In this document: positions 5,583 through 11,761 of the stretch, piece after piece
How the letters are laid out: every line of letters starts with the position of its first letter
Position numbering within the stretch: position 1 is the stretch's first letter
NCBI GenBank assembly: GCA_021807965.1
Contig: JAKBCI010000001.1
Span: 1 to 11,761 of the forward strand
Direction of reading: 5' to 3'
DNA from: Actinomycetes bacterium
Lineage (GTDB): Bacteria > Actinomycetota > Acidimicrobiia > Acidimicrobiales > RAAP-2
DNA length: 11,761 bases
The notes under the pieces: generated by a model
The model's input: the letters and a program-made list of their open reading frames with translations, nothing else
Databases searched by the model: none
Told to the model about the DNA's origin: nothing
Made by a program: the position numbers and the translations under genes

Positions 5583-7508
5583 GTGATTCTGCCATCCATC
5601 GAGAGCCCCGCCGACCTACGCGGACTGTCGTACGATGAGCTCAAGCAGCTGAGTGGCGAGATCCGTGCCTTCATCATCGACTCGGTCACGACGACCGGCG
5701 GCCATCTGGGCTCGAACCTAGGCGTCGTCGAGCTGACAATTGCGCTGCACCGGGTTTTTGACTCACCGAGCGACATCCTGCTCTGGGACACGGGCCACCA
5801 GGCTTACGTGCACAAACTACTGACCGGCCGGCGTTACGGCTTCCGGCGACTGCGCCAACGAGGAGGGCTGTCGGGCTACCCCAATCGCGCCGAGAGCCCT
5901 CACGACTGGATCGAGTCGTCACACGCCTCGACGGCCCTTTCCTACGCCCACGGGCTCGCGGTAGCCCTGGAGCAGCGCAAGGAGCTCGTGGGTCGTGGGG
6001 GCCATCGACACGTGGTCGCGGTCGTCGGTGACGGGTCACTGACCGGCGGCATGGCGTACGAGGCGCTCAACAACCTTGGGCACTCCAACCAGCGCGTCGT
6101 GATCGTGTTCAACGACAACGGGCGCAGCTACGCCCCAACGATATCGAAGCTCTCCGAATCCCTGACCGCCCTGCGACTTAATCGGACGTACCTCACCCTG
6201 CGCGATCGCCTGCGTCGACTGGTGCCGCATCTACCGCGCGTGGGTAAGGCCGCGTATCGTGGCATCGACGGCTTCACGTCGGTCGTCCGCGAGATGGTTA
6301 CGCCGCACACATTCTTCGAGACGCTCGGCGTGCGCTACGTCGGTCCCGTGGACGGGCACAATATCGAAGCCATGGAAGCGGTACTGCGTAGCGCAGCGCG
6401 ATGGGACGGTCCGATCCTCGTCCATGTGCTGACTCAGAAGGGTCGAGGTTACGAGCCGGCCGTCTCGGATGACCTGCGCATGCACGACTTCAAACTGCCG
6501 CCGCGACTGAATGACGAGGAGATCCCTCCCCAGTCCTTCACCGAGGCGTTCAGCAACGCCCTCGTGACCGTGGGCGGCGTCGACGAGCGGATCGTGGCCA
6601 TCACCGCGGCCATGGCCGGACCCACCGGACTCTTGCAGTTCCAAGAACGGTTCCCGTCGCGCTTCTTCGATGTCGGCATCGCCGAGCAGCACGCCGTTAC
6701 CGCGGCCGCCGGCATGGCCATGGGCGGACTCAAGCCCGTCGTGGCGGTGTACTCGACGTTCTTCAGCCGCGCGTTCGACCAAGCGCATCTCGACGTTGGC
6801 CTGCTCAACTTGCCGGTGGTCTTCGTCTTTGACCGAGCGGGGATCACGGGTGATGATGGACCGAGCCACCACGGCCTACTTGACATGGCGCTCTGTCTCG
6901 CTATTCCCAACGTCACCATCTTCGCGCCCTCCAGCGCCGAGGAGATACCCGGCATGCTCGCCACGGCACTCTCGATGTCCACCCCCACGGCACTACGCTT
7001 TCCCAAGACGCTGCCCAAGCCCTTTGACGGCAAGATCGGGGACGGCCTGCGGGCGAGAGAAGTGGTTCGGGGCGACGGCTCGCTCTGCGTGCTGGCGGTT
7101 GGCAAGATGGCCCCCAACGCGCTCGACGCGTTGGGCGTGATGGGGGTCGACGCAACCCACGTGACCCTCTACGACGTCCGCGTTCTCCCTCCGGATCCCG
7201 CGATGATCGACGACGCCCTCGAGCACCGGCGAATCATCACGGTGGAAGACGGGACTCGACACGGGGGCGCCGGAACTCTCATGGTAGCGGCGGCTCGGGA
7301 CCGCGCTCAGGTACTCGGTCGGCCGTTCCCCACGACGAGGATTCTCGGGGTACCTCGCGCCTACCTCGAGCACCACCGCCCCGACCAGTTGCTCGAGGAG
7401 CTCGGTCTGGACAGCGACGGACTCGCGGCGGCCTTCACCCGGATGTTGAACGATCAGCCCGAGTTTCCGCGCACGCTGCCCGAGGCTCCCCGGTCGCGCT
7501 ACTTGTAA
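5583..7508 (+). CDS. dxs: 1-deoxy-D-xylulose-5-phosphate synthase
   Basis: DXS condenses pyruvate and glyceraldehyde 3-phosphate, using thiamine diphosphate, in the first step of the MEP isoprenoid pathway; it also feeds thiamine and pyridoxal synthesis. The 641 residues match the usual length. Landmarks are GGHLGSNLG with H41, WDTGHQAYVHK with H72, the cofactor motif GDGSLTGG (149-156) through FNDNGRSYAPT (N177), GPVDGHN (254-260), and the catalytic glutamate E368 in VGIAEQHAV. The transketolase-like central and C-terminal domains follow, including DRAG (417-420) and GPSHHG (426-431). The loop text NDNGRSYAPT replaces the NDNEMSI of proteobacterial enzymes and is typical of actinobacteria. 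The GTG start is preceded by a leaderless-type promoter and no Shine-Dalgarno. msrB begins about 30 bases downstream on the same strand. Confidence 0.96.
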   Translation: MILPSIESPADLRGLSYDELKQLSGEIRAFIIDSVTTTGGHLGSNLGVVELTIALHRVFDSPSDILLWDTGHQAYVHKLLTGRRYGFRRLRQRGGLSGYPNRAESPHDWIESSHASTALSYAHGLAVALEQRKELVGRGGHRHVVAVVGDGSLTGGMAYEALNNLGHSNQRVVIVFNDNGRSYAPTISKLSESLTALRLNRTYLTLRDRLRRLVPHLPRVGKAAYRGIDGFTSVVREMVTPHTFFETLGVRYVGPVDGHNIEAMEAVLRSAARWDGPILVHVLTQKGRGYEPAVSDDLRMHDFKLPPRLNDEEIPPQSFTEAFSNALVTVGGVDERIVAITAAMAGPTGLLQFQERFPSRFFDVGIAEQHAVTAAAGMAMGGLKPVVAVYSTFFSRAFDQAHLDVGLLNLPVVFVFDRAGITGDDGPSHHGLLDMALCLAIPNVTIFAPSSAEEIPGMLATALSMSTPTALRFPKTLPKPFDGKIGDGLRAREVVRGDGSLCVLAVGKMAPNALDALGVMGVDATHVTLYDVRVLPPDPAMIDDALEHRRIITVEDGTRHGGAGTLMVAAARDRAQVLGRPFPTTRILGVPRAYLEHHRPDQLLEELGLDSDGLAAAFTRMLNDQPEFPRTLPEAPRSRYL

Positions 7509-7528
7509 CGACGGCGGCGCGCGATCGA

Positions 7529-7534
7529 TAACCT
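7529..7534 (+). promoter_or_regulatory. -10 box of a leaderless msrB promoter
   Basis: TAACCT is followed by GGCATG and then GTG at 7541. Six bases separate the box from GTG but only three from the ATG at 7538. The spacing therefore favours GTG as first codon, with the ATG upstream of the transcript. The box lies 20 bases after the dxs stop. Confidence 0.42.
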
Positions 7535-7540
7535 GGCATG

Positions 7541-7939
7541 GTGACGTTTCCCATAAACCGAACGAACGAGGAATGGCGGTCGCTGCTCGATCCGCAGCGC
7601 TTCGCTGTGCTGCGCGAGGCCGCGACCGAACCCCCGTTCACCGGATCGCTACTCCACGTCGATGGCGACGGCGTCTTCACGTGCGGCGGCTGCGGCCAGC
7701 GTCTCTTTCGCGCCGAGCGCAAGTTTGACTCGGGTTGCGGCTGGCCCAGTTTCGACGAGTGCGAGCCCGGAACGATCGTCGAGCGCAGTGACCACTCACT
7801 CGCCCGCGTTCGCACCGAAGTCCTCTGCGCCCAGTGCGGTGGTCACCTCGGACACGTCTTCGACGATGGCCCGACGTCGACCGGTCTGCGCTACTGCATC
7901 AACTCCGCCGCGATCGACTACACCGAAACCGCCACCTAG
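7541..7939 (+). CDS. msrB: Peptide methionine-(R)-sulfoxide reductase
   Basis: MsrB reduces the R epimer of methionine sulfoxide in proteins, repairing oxidative damage in the cytosol. Counting from the ATG at 7538, two CxxC pairs bind structural zinc (C49/C52 and C97/C100). The catalytic cysteine is C120 in LRYCINSAA, and C67 in DSGCGWPSF is placed to act as the resolving cysteine regenerated by thioredoxin. About 132 residues is a normal single-domain length, with no fused MsrA. The start is given as GTG 7541 because a TAACCT box lies exactly six bases upstream; ATG 7538 gives one extra residue and cannot be excluded. The stop TAG shares the palindrome CTAG with the stop of ftsX on the other strand, so there is no terminator between them. 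Confidence 0.95.
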   Translation: MTFPINRTNEEWRSLLDPQRFAVLREAATEPPFTGSLLHVDGDGVFTCGGCGQRLFRAERKFDSGCGWPSFDECEPGTIVERSDHSLARVRTEVLCAQCGGHLGHVFDDGPTSTGLRYCINSAAIDYTETAT

Positions 7940-8790
7940 ACGTCGAGGAAGCGCCGGATCGCGAGCGCGGAGCCGACCGAACCGACCACGACGCCCACTA
8001 CCAAGACGACGGCGTTGGTACCCAGCAACGCTGTCGTATTCAGCTGGAACTCGTTGTGCAGTGGATACCAGGTGTGCAGTGCCGTCACGGCGCCAATCGC
8101 CACCGCCGATCCCAGCAGACCCTGAATGAAGCCTTCGGTGATGTACGGGATACGGATAAACCAATTGGTCGCGCCAACCAGCTTCATGACCGAGACCTCG
8201 CGTCGTCGAGCGAAGATCGCCATGCGGATGGTATTGAGAATCAATACCATGGCCGACAGCAGCAGCACGCCAGCGAGCGCCAGGAACACGATCTGGAGAA
8301 TACGGATCGCGCGGTTCATCTCGCGGATCTGCTGTTCGGGCGCGGTGACCGTCAGCACCCCAGACTGCGTCTTGAACGTGGCTTCAACCACGAACGCGTT
8401 GGCGGGAACAGTCGGCACGCAACGAAAGGACGAAGGGACGTCGGACACCTTCAGGACCGACCACTCCGACAGGGGCAGAATACGCTTAGCCTCCTGATAG
8501 TCCTGGGCCTGGGTGTAGAACGCGCATTCCTTCACAATCGGCAGGCTCGCCAATTGGCTCCTCACGCTCGCCAGTTCGCTTGACGACGCCGTCGGCTGCA
8601 TCCAGATCGTTACGCGGGTTCCCTGCTGCCACTGGACCGATGCCTGAGCAGCGCTCTGCTTCAAGAGCAGCGCCGCCCCCACGAGGGACAGCGAGACGGC
8701 GACGGTGAGGACTGCCGCGATCGTCATCATGCGGTTGCGCCACAGGTTCCCCAGGGTCTCTTTCACCGCGTAGCGGAGGTAGACGCGCAT
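7936..8790 (-). CDS. ftsX: Cell division protein FtsX
   Basis: FtsX is the membrane partner of FtsE. In actinobacteria and other bacteria the complex couples ATP hydrolysis to activation of peptidoglycan hydrolases during division. The 284 residues show the family topology. There is a cytoplasmic N-terminus ([20 protein letters not shown]) and a first membrane span (about 22-44). An extracytoplasmic domain (45-160) follows. Three further spans lie at about 163-187, 212-236 and 256-278. The external domain has two cysteines, C89 and C124, that could form a disulfide. The ATG is chosen because it fits the family N-terminus, has GGGGAG six bases upstream and overlaps the ftsE stop by one base (TAATG), so translation is coupled. 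The open frame continues to 9279, but that part antiparallels ftsE coding sequence and is not FtsX. smpB, which often follows ftsX in this phylum, is not here. Confidence 0.93.
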   Translation of the reverse strand: MRVYLRYAVKETLGNLWRNRMMTIAAVLTVAVSLSLVGAALLLKQSAAQASVQWQQGTRVTIWMQPTASSSELASVRSQLASLPIVKECAFYTQAQDYQEAKRILPLSEWSVLKVSDVPSSFRCVPTVPANAFVVEATFKTQSGVLTVTAPEQQIREMNRAIRILQIVFLALAGVLLLSAMVLILNTIRMAIFARRREVSVMKLVGATNWFIRIPYITEGFIQGLLGSAVAIGAVTALHTWYPLHNEFQLNTTALLGTNAVVLVVGVVVGSVGSALAIRRFLDV

Positions 8791-9491
8791 TACCGACTCC
8801 CCGCCGGCTCGTCGATGCCGTAGACGCCGCGAACCTGGTCTCGCACGACCTCGCCGTGGTCCAACTCGATGACCCGTCGACGCATTCGGTCCACCAGTGC
8901 CTTGTCGTGCGTCGCCATCACCACGGTCGTACCGGTCCGATTGATTCGCTCCAGCAAAGCCATAATCGACTCCGAGTTCGTCGGGTCCAGGTTTCCCGTT
9001 GGCTCGTCGGCGAGCAGGATCAGCGGCCGATTCACGAAGGCCCGAGCGACCGCCACACGCTGCTGTTCGCCACCGGAAAGCTCGCTGGGCAGGTTCTTCG
9101 CCTTGTCCGCGAGGCCCACCAACTCCAGGATCTGAGGAACCTGAGACTCGACGGTCGATCGTGGCCGGCCGATCACCTCCAGCGCGAAGGCTACGTTTTC
9201 GAAGACTGTCTTGTTCGGCAGAAGTCGGAAGTCTTGGAAGACGCAGCCGATGTTTCGCCGCAGGTAGGGCACGCGCCACTTGGACAGCTCACTAAGGTCG
9301 CGTCCGGCTTCTAGTATCCGGCCACGATCGGGTAACTCCTCGCGTAGCAGCAGTCGCAAGAACGTAGTCTTGCCCGAACCGGAGGCGCCGACCAGGAAAA
9401 CGAATTCGCCCTTCTCGATATTGAGTGACACGTCCTTCAGCGCCGACGTTCCGTTCTTGTACGTCTTAGAGACGTTCTCGAAACGAATCAC
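8790..9491 (-). CDS. ftsE: Cell division ATP-binding protein FtsE
   Basis: FtsE is the ABC ATPase of the FtsEX divisome complex, bound to FtsX at the inner face of the membrane. The 233 residues carry Walker [10 protein letters not shown] (35-43), the Q-loop region [18 protein letters not shown], the signature [14 protein letters not shown] (138-151), Walker [14 protein letters not shown] (157-169) and the H-loop MATHD. GTG at 9491 is chosen because the family N-terminus [14 protein letters not shown] starts there and AAGGGGG lies seven bases upstream. The frame is open to 9671, but that extension is unlike FtsE and would overlap prfB. The stop overlaps the ftsX ATG by one base. A -10-like TAGAAT in the 121-base gap after prfB suggests a promoter in addition to read-through. 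Confidence 0.96.
   Translation of the reverse strand: MIRFENVSKTYKNGTSALKDVSLNIEKGEFVFLVGASGSGKTTFLRLLLREELPDRGRILEAGRDLSELSKWRVPYLRRNIGCVFQDFRLLPNKTVFENVAFALEVIGRPRSTVESQVPQILELVGLADKAKNLPSELSGGEQQRVAVARAFVNRPLILLADEPTGNLDPTNSESIMALLERINRTGTTVVMATHDKALVDRMRRRVIELDHGEVVRDQVRGVYGIDEPAGSR
8797..8802 (-). promoter_or_regulatory. Ribosome binding site of ftsX inside ftsE
   Basis: GGGGAG on the minus strand lies in the last codons of ftsE, six bases before the ftsX ATG. Together with the one-base TAATG overlap it supports translational coupling of the two subunits. Confidence 0.55.
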
Positions 9492-9498
9492 GGCGAAA

Positions 9499-9505
9499 CC
9501 CCCTT
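9499..9505 (-). promoter_or_regulatory. Ribosome binding site deciding the ftsE start
   Basis: AAGGGGG on the minus strand lies seven bases before the GTG at 9491. It supports this start over any codon in the 180-base open extension upstream. Confidence 0.55.
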
Positions 9506-9519
9506 GGGCAGTGGTAAGT

Positions 9520-9533
9520 GGTGAGCGATCACC
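9520..9533 (-). repeat. Small hairpin in the ftsE leader
   Basis: GGTGA and TCACC pair with a four-base loop (5-bp stem) in the 121-base gap between prfB and ftsE, downstream of the predicted TAGAAT box. No T-run follows, so termination is unlikely; it may affect leader stability or be chance. Confidence 0.3.
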
Positions 9534-9549
9534 CGAATCCTCTCCGCAC

Positions 9550-9555
9550 ATTCTA
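9550..9555 (-). promoter_or_regulatory. Candidate -10 box of an ftsEX promoter
   Basis: TAGAAT on the minus strand is the best -10 match in the prfB-ftsE gap and would give a leader of about 50 bases. The -35 region is poor. It would let ftsEX be expressed separately from secA-prfB. Confidence 0.4.
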
Positions 9556-9612
9556 CTTTGCGGCCGTTCATCACCTTCGCCACGTCGTCGGACTGGCCGA
9601 TTGCGGTGGTAG

Positions 9613-10758
9613 TCAGGACTGGCCCCGCTGGCGACGCAGCTCGGCTTCCATAAACGCGTCGAGGTCGCCATCGAGCACGGCGTCGACGTTTCCGGTCTCC
9701 ACGTCGGTTCGGTGATCCTTCACGAGTTGATACGGCGCCTGCACGTAACTACGGATCTGGGACCCCCACGCGTTGTCCGCACGTTCACCGGTTAAGGCGT
9801 CCATCTCGGCCCGGCGTTCGGCTCGGGCTCGTTCGGCTAGCTTCGCCGTCAAGATCTGCATCGCTCGGGCCCGATTCTGGTGTTGGCTGCGTTCATTTTG
9901 ACAACTGACCACGATCCCGGTGGGTAGGTGCGTTATGCGGATCGCTGAATCAGTCTTGTTGACGTGTTGGCCCCCGGCCCCCGAGGACCGATAGGTATCA
10001 ATGCGCAGATCGCGCTCGTCGATGTCAACCTCGTGAGCGTCATCGGCGAGCAGCGGTGTCACGTCAATGCTCGCGAAACTGGTCTGGCGACGAGCCTGAG
10101 AGTCAAACGGGCTGATTCGAACGAGTCGGTGCACGCCGCGCTCCGAGGACAGCCACCCGTAGGCGTAGGGCCCCTTGACGATGAAGGTGGCCGAGAGGAG
10201 GCCGGCCTCTTGTCCCTCCGTCGCTTCATCGACCTCGACGCCGAAACCTCGGCGCTCGGCCCAACGCGAGTACATCCGTAGGAGCATCTCGGTCCAGTCC
10301 TGCGCGTCGGTGCCGCCGGCGCCAGCGTGCAGTTCGGCGATCGCGTCGTTTTGGTCGTACGGGCCGTTCAGCAGGCTCTGCGTCTCGAGCGACGTCAGCT
10401 CGTGGTCGAGGGTCGCGAGACTCGTGGCCAGTTCGTCGAGCAGTGACCAGTCAACGTCGCCCGAGGCGAGTGATTCCCTCGAAAAATCAACGAGCACGGC
10501 ACAGTCGTCTAGGTCGTGGCGAAGCCGATCGAACGAGTCCAACTCATTGGTCAACCGGCCCAATTCAGTAGTCACCGATCGAGCGTGGTCCTGGTCACTC
10601 CACAGATCCGGCGACTCCGCCTCGCGGCTCAGCGCAGCGTGGCGTGCCCGGTGATCATCAATCTTCAGATAGTCGCGCGCCGACGTCCATCGTTCATCGA
10701 GGGCGACCAGTGACAACTGGGCTTCACGCAGCGCGTTCTCCGCTTTAGGGTCGGCCAT
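9613..10758 (-). CDS. prfB: Peptide chain release factor 2
   Basis: RF2 recognises UGA and UAA stop codons on the ribosome and triggers peptide release. The 381-residue protein has the RF2 codon-recognition tripeptide SPF (216-218) and the universal GGQ (262-264) in [15 protein letters not shown]. The N-terminal helical domain and the C-terminal domain are complete. The gene is read in one frame: at the place where many bacteria carry the autoregulatory +1 frameshift after Tyr-Leu, the sequence reads DYLKIDDH without an in-frame TGA, so that feedback is absent. Its ATG lies inside the end of secA (14-base overlap) and no strong Shine-Dalgarno is seen, so expression is probably coupled to secA. 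ftsE follows after 121 bases. Confidence 0.96.
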   Translation of the reverse strand: MADPKAENALREAQLSLVALDERWTSARDYLKIDDHRARHAALSREAESPDLWSDQDHARSVTTELGRLTNELDSFDRLRHDLDDCAVLVDFSRESLASGDVDWSLLDELATSLATLDHELTSLETQSLLNGPYDQNDAIAELHAGAGGTDAQDWTEMLLRMYSRWAERRGFGVEVDEATEGQEAGLLSATFIVKGPYAYGWLSSERGVHRLVRISPFDSQARRQTSFASIDVTPLLADDAHEVDIDERDLRIDTYRSSGAGGQHVNKTDSAIRITHLPTGIVVSCQNERSQHQNRARAMQILTAKLAERARAERRAEMDALTGERADNAWGSQIRSYVQAPYQLVKDHRTDVETGNVDAVLDGDLDAFMEAELRRQRGQS

Positions 10759-11761
10759 GGCACTGCTTGAATTTGCGTCCCGAGCCGCACCAGCACGGCT
10801 GATTACGCCCCAGTTTCTCGGCGGGCGGATGTGCCGGCGACACCGGCGACACGGCGTGGACGGGCAATTCGACCGCCCCAGGGGCCACCTGCGCGGCGTT
10901 GGTCACTGCGCGCTCCAGGGTGTCGTCGTCATCGTCCGCGGCGTCGGCGACCGTTGCCTCTACGTGGGTGATATAGCGCACGAAGTCAGTCTCCACCGCC
11001 TCAAGGAGGTGTTCGAACATCACGTAACCCTCCTTCTGCCACGCCGTGAGGGGGTCTTGCTGGGCGACCTGTCGCAAGTGGATGCCGTCGCGCAGGTAAT
11101 CCATGTCCGAAAGGTGATCGCGCCATCGCTGGTCGAGTATTTGGAGCATCACGTCACGTTCGATCTCCTTGGCGGTGTCGAGCCCGCCGGGATAGGTCTC
11201 GCACTTTGACGCATACTGGGCCAGCGCGTCGCTGACGACCGCTTCGATAACCTCGTCGCGGTCGGCGAAGGTCTCAAGCGTGGCCATGGTGATCGTCGTT
11301 GGGTAGTACGTAGGAAGATCGGTCAGCAGCGCCTCGAGGTCCCACGCCTCGGGGAACTCACTTTCGAGGTGGTCCTCTACCGCGGCGGACAACTCCGATT
11401 CGATCATCGCCAGCGTCGATTCGTGGATGTCCTCGCCGTCGATTACCTGCTGGCGCCGGGCGTAGATCACCTTGCGCTGCTCGTTCATGACCTCGTCGTA
11501 CTTGAGCACGTCCTTGCGGATCTCGGCGTTGCGCGCCTCGACGGTATTCTGTGCGCGCTCAATGGCCTTAGAGACCATTTTCGCTTCGATTGCCTCGCCT
11601 TCAGGCATCGCTCGTTCCATGACCCACGACACAGCACCCGTCGCGAAGAGTCGCAACAAGTCGTCCTCGAGGGAGAGGTAAAAACGGCTCTCACCGGGAT
11701 CACCCTGGCGTCCCGATCGTCCTCGCAGCTGGTTGTCGATACGCCTTGAATCGTGGCGTTC
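10745..11761 (-). CDS. secA: Preprotein translocase ATPase SecA, C-terminal part
   Basis: SecA is the motor ATPase that pushes unfolded preproteins through SecYEG. The gene enters from the right edge; 338 C-terminal residues are visible and the N-terminal motor lies outside. The first visible residues include RIDNQLRGRSGRQGDPGESR, the conserved end of the second nucleotide-binding fold. The helical scaffold/wing region follows (PEGEAIEAKMVSKAIERAQ, then VEARNAEIRKDVLKYDEVMN). A variable linker rich in Ala/Pro/Val leads to a C-terminal zinc-binding motif CxCx8CH ([15 protein letters not shown]), which in other bacteria contacts SecB or ribosomes. The reading frame is open to the window edge, so the internal start-like TTG at 11659 is not a real start. 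Its stop lies inside the beginning of prfB. Confidence 0.96.
   Translation of the reverse strand, partial: ERHDSRRIDNQLRGRSGRQGDPGESRFYLSLEDDLLRLFATGAVSWVMERAMPEGEAIEAKMVSKAIERAQNTVEARNAEIRKDVLKYDEVMNEQRKVIYARRQQVIDGEDIHESTLAMIESELSAAVEDHLESEFPEAWDLEALLTDLPTYYPTTITMATLETFADRDEVIEAVVSDALAQYASKCETYPGGLDTAKEIERDVMLQILDQRWRDHLSDMDYLRDGIHLRQVAQQDPLTAWQKEGYVMFEHLLEAVETDFVRYITHVEATVADAADDDDDTLERAVTNAAQVAPGAVELPVHAVSPVSPAHPPAEKLGRNQPCWCGSGRKFKQCHGRP

Noticed and set aside
6231..7117. Two long antisense open frames within dxs
   Set aside because: dxs is continuous and conserved throughout; the antisense frames have no recognisable content.
8791..9279. N-terminal extension of the ftsX frame by about 163 residues
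   Set aside because: It lies over ftsE coding sequence, is Arg/Gly-rich and unlike any FtsX; the family N-terminus and a ribosome site are at 8790.
9492..9671. 60-residue N-terminal extension of ftsE
   Set aside because: It would overlap the end of prfB, and the ABC domain begins at GTG 9491 with a good ribosome site.
10640..10690. Programmed frameshift in prfB
   Set aside because: The reading frame is uninterrupted through the usual site; no in-frame TGA.
1..11761. CRISPR array, tRNA, rRNA, insertion sequence or attachment repeats
   Set aside because: No regularly spaced repeats apart from the short coding tandem at the left edge, no cloverleaf seen, and no transposase or integrase frame. 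Flanking direct repeats around the relaxase/ATPase pair were looked for by eye and not found.

Overview
The window is high-GC DNA from a bacterium that is most likely an actinobacterium, and plausibly one of the Acidimicrobiia. That assignment is inferred from several features. The order secA-prfB-ftsE-ftsX is typical of the phylum. The DXS carries the actinobacterial cofactor-loop text NDNGRSYAPT. There is a fused PafB-PafC regulator, GTG starts are frequent, and several promoters look leaderless. No rRNA, tRNA, integrase, transposase or CRISPR array was seen.

Layout. (1) Positions 1-61 hold the first 20 codons of a minus-strand lysine/alanine/proline-rich basic protein. (2) Positions 62-349 are gene-free and contain a cluster of small inverted repeats. 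(3) Positions 350-1642 (+) encode a soluble VirD4/TraG-like coupling ATPase. Converging on it, and overlapping its 3' end by 37 bp, a MobF/TrwC-type relaxase lies at 1606-2664 (-). (4) Upstream of the relaxase on the same strand are a 647-residue fused PafBC-type WYL regulator (2706-4649) and moaC (4678-5175). The three form a probable moaC-pafBC-relaxase transcription unit. (5) Reading the other way from moaC are a FmdB-type zinc ribbon gene (5262-5540), dxs (5583-7508) and msrB (7541-7939). (6) The right end is the minus-strand housekeeping block secA (partial), prfB, ftsE and ftsX, which meets msrB at a shared CTAG carrying both stop codons.

How it fits together. The right two thirds are ordinary chromosome: protein export, translation termination, divisome, isoprenoid precursor synthesis, methionine sulfoxide repair and molybdenum cofactor synthesis. 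The unusual part is the left third. A conjugation-type DNA-processing pair (relaxase plus coupling ATPase) sits between housekeeping genes with no other transfer genes in view, and the relaxase follows a gene whose family controls the actinobacterial DNA-damage response. It could be a degenerate mobilisable element or a domesticated DNA-processing pair; sequence alone does not decide.

A second recurring pattern is a TAnnnT -10 box followed by exactly six bases and then GTG, upstream of moaC, dxs and msrB. This indicates leaderless mRNAs and moves the preferred msrB start three bases downstream of the ATG.
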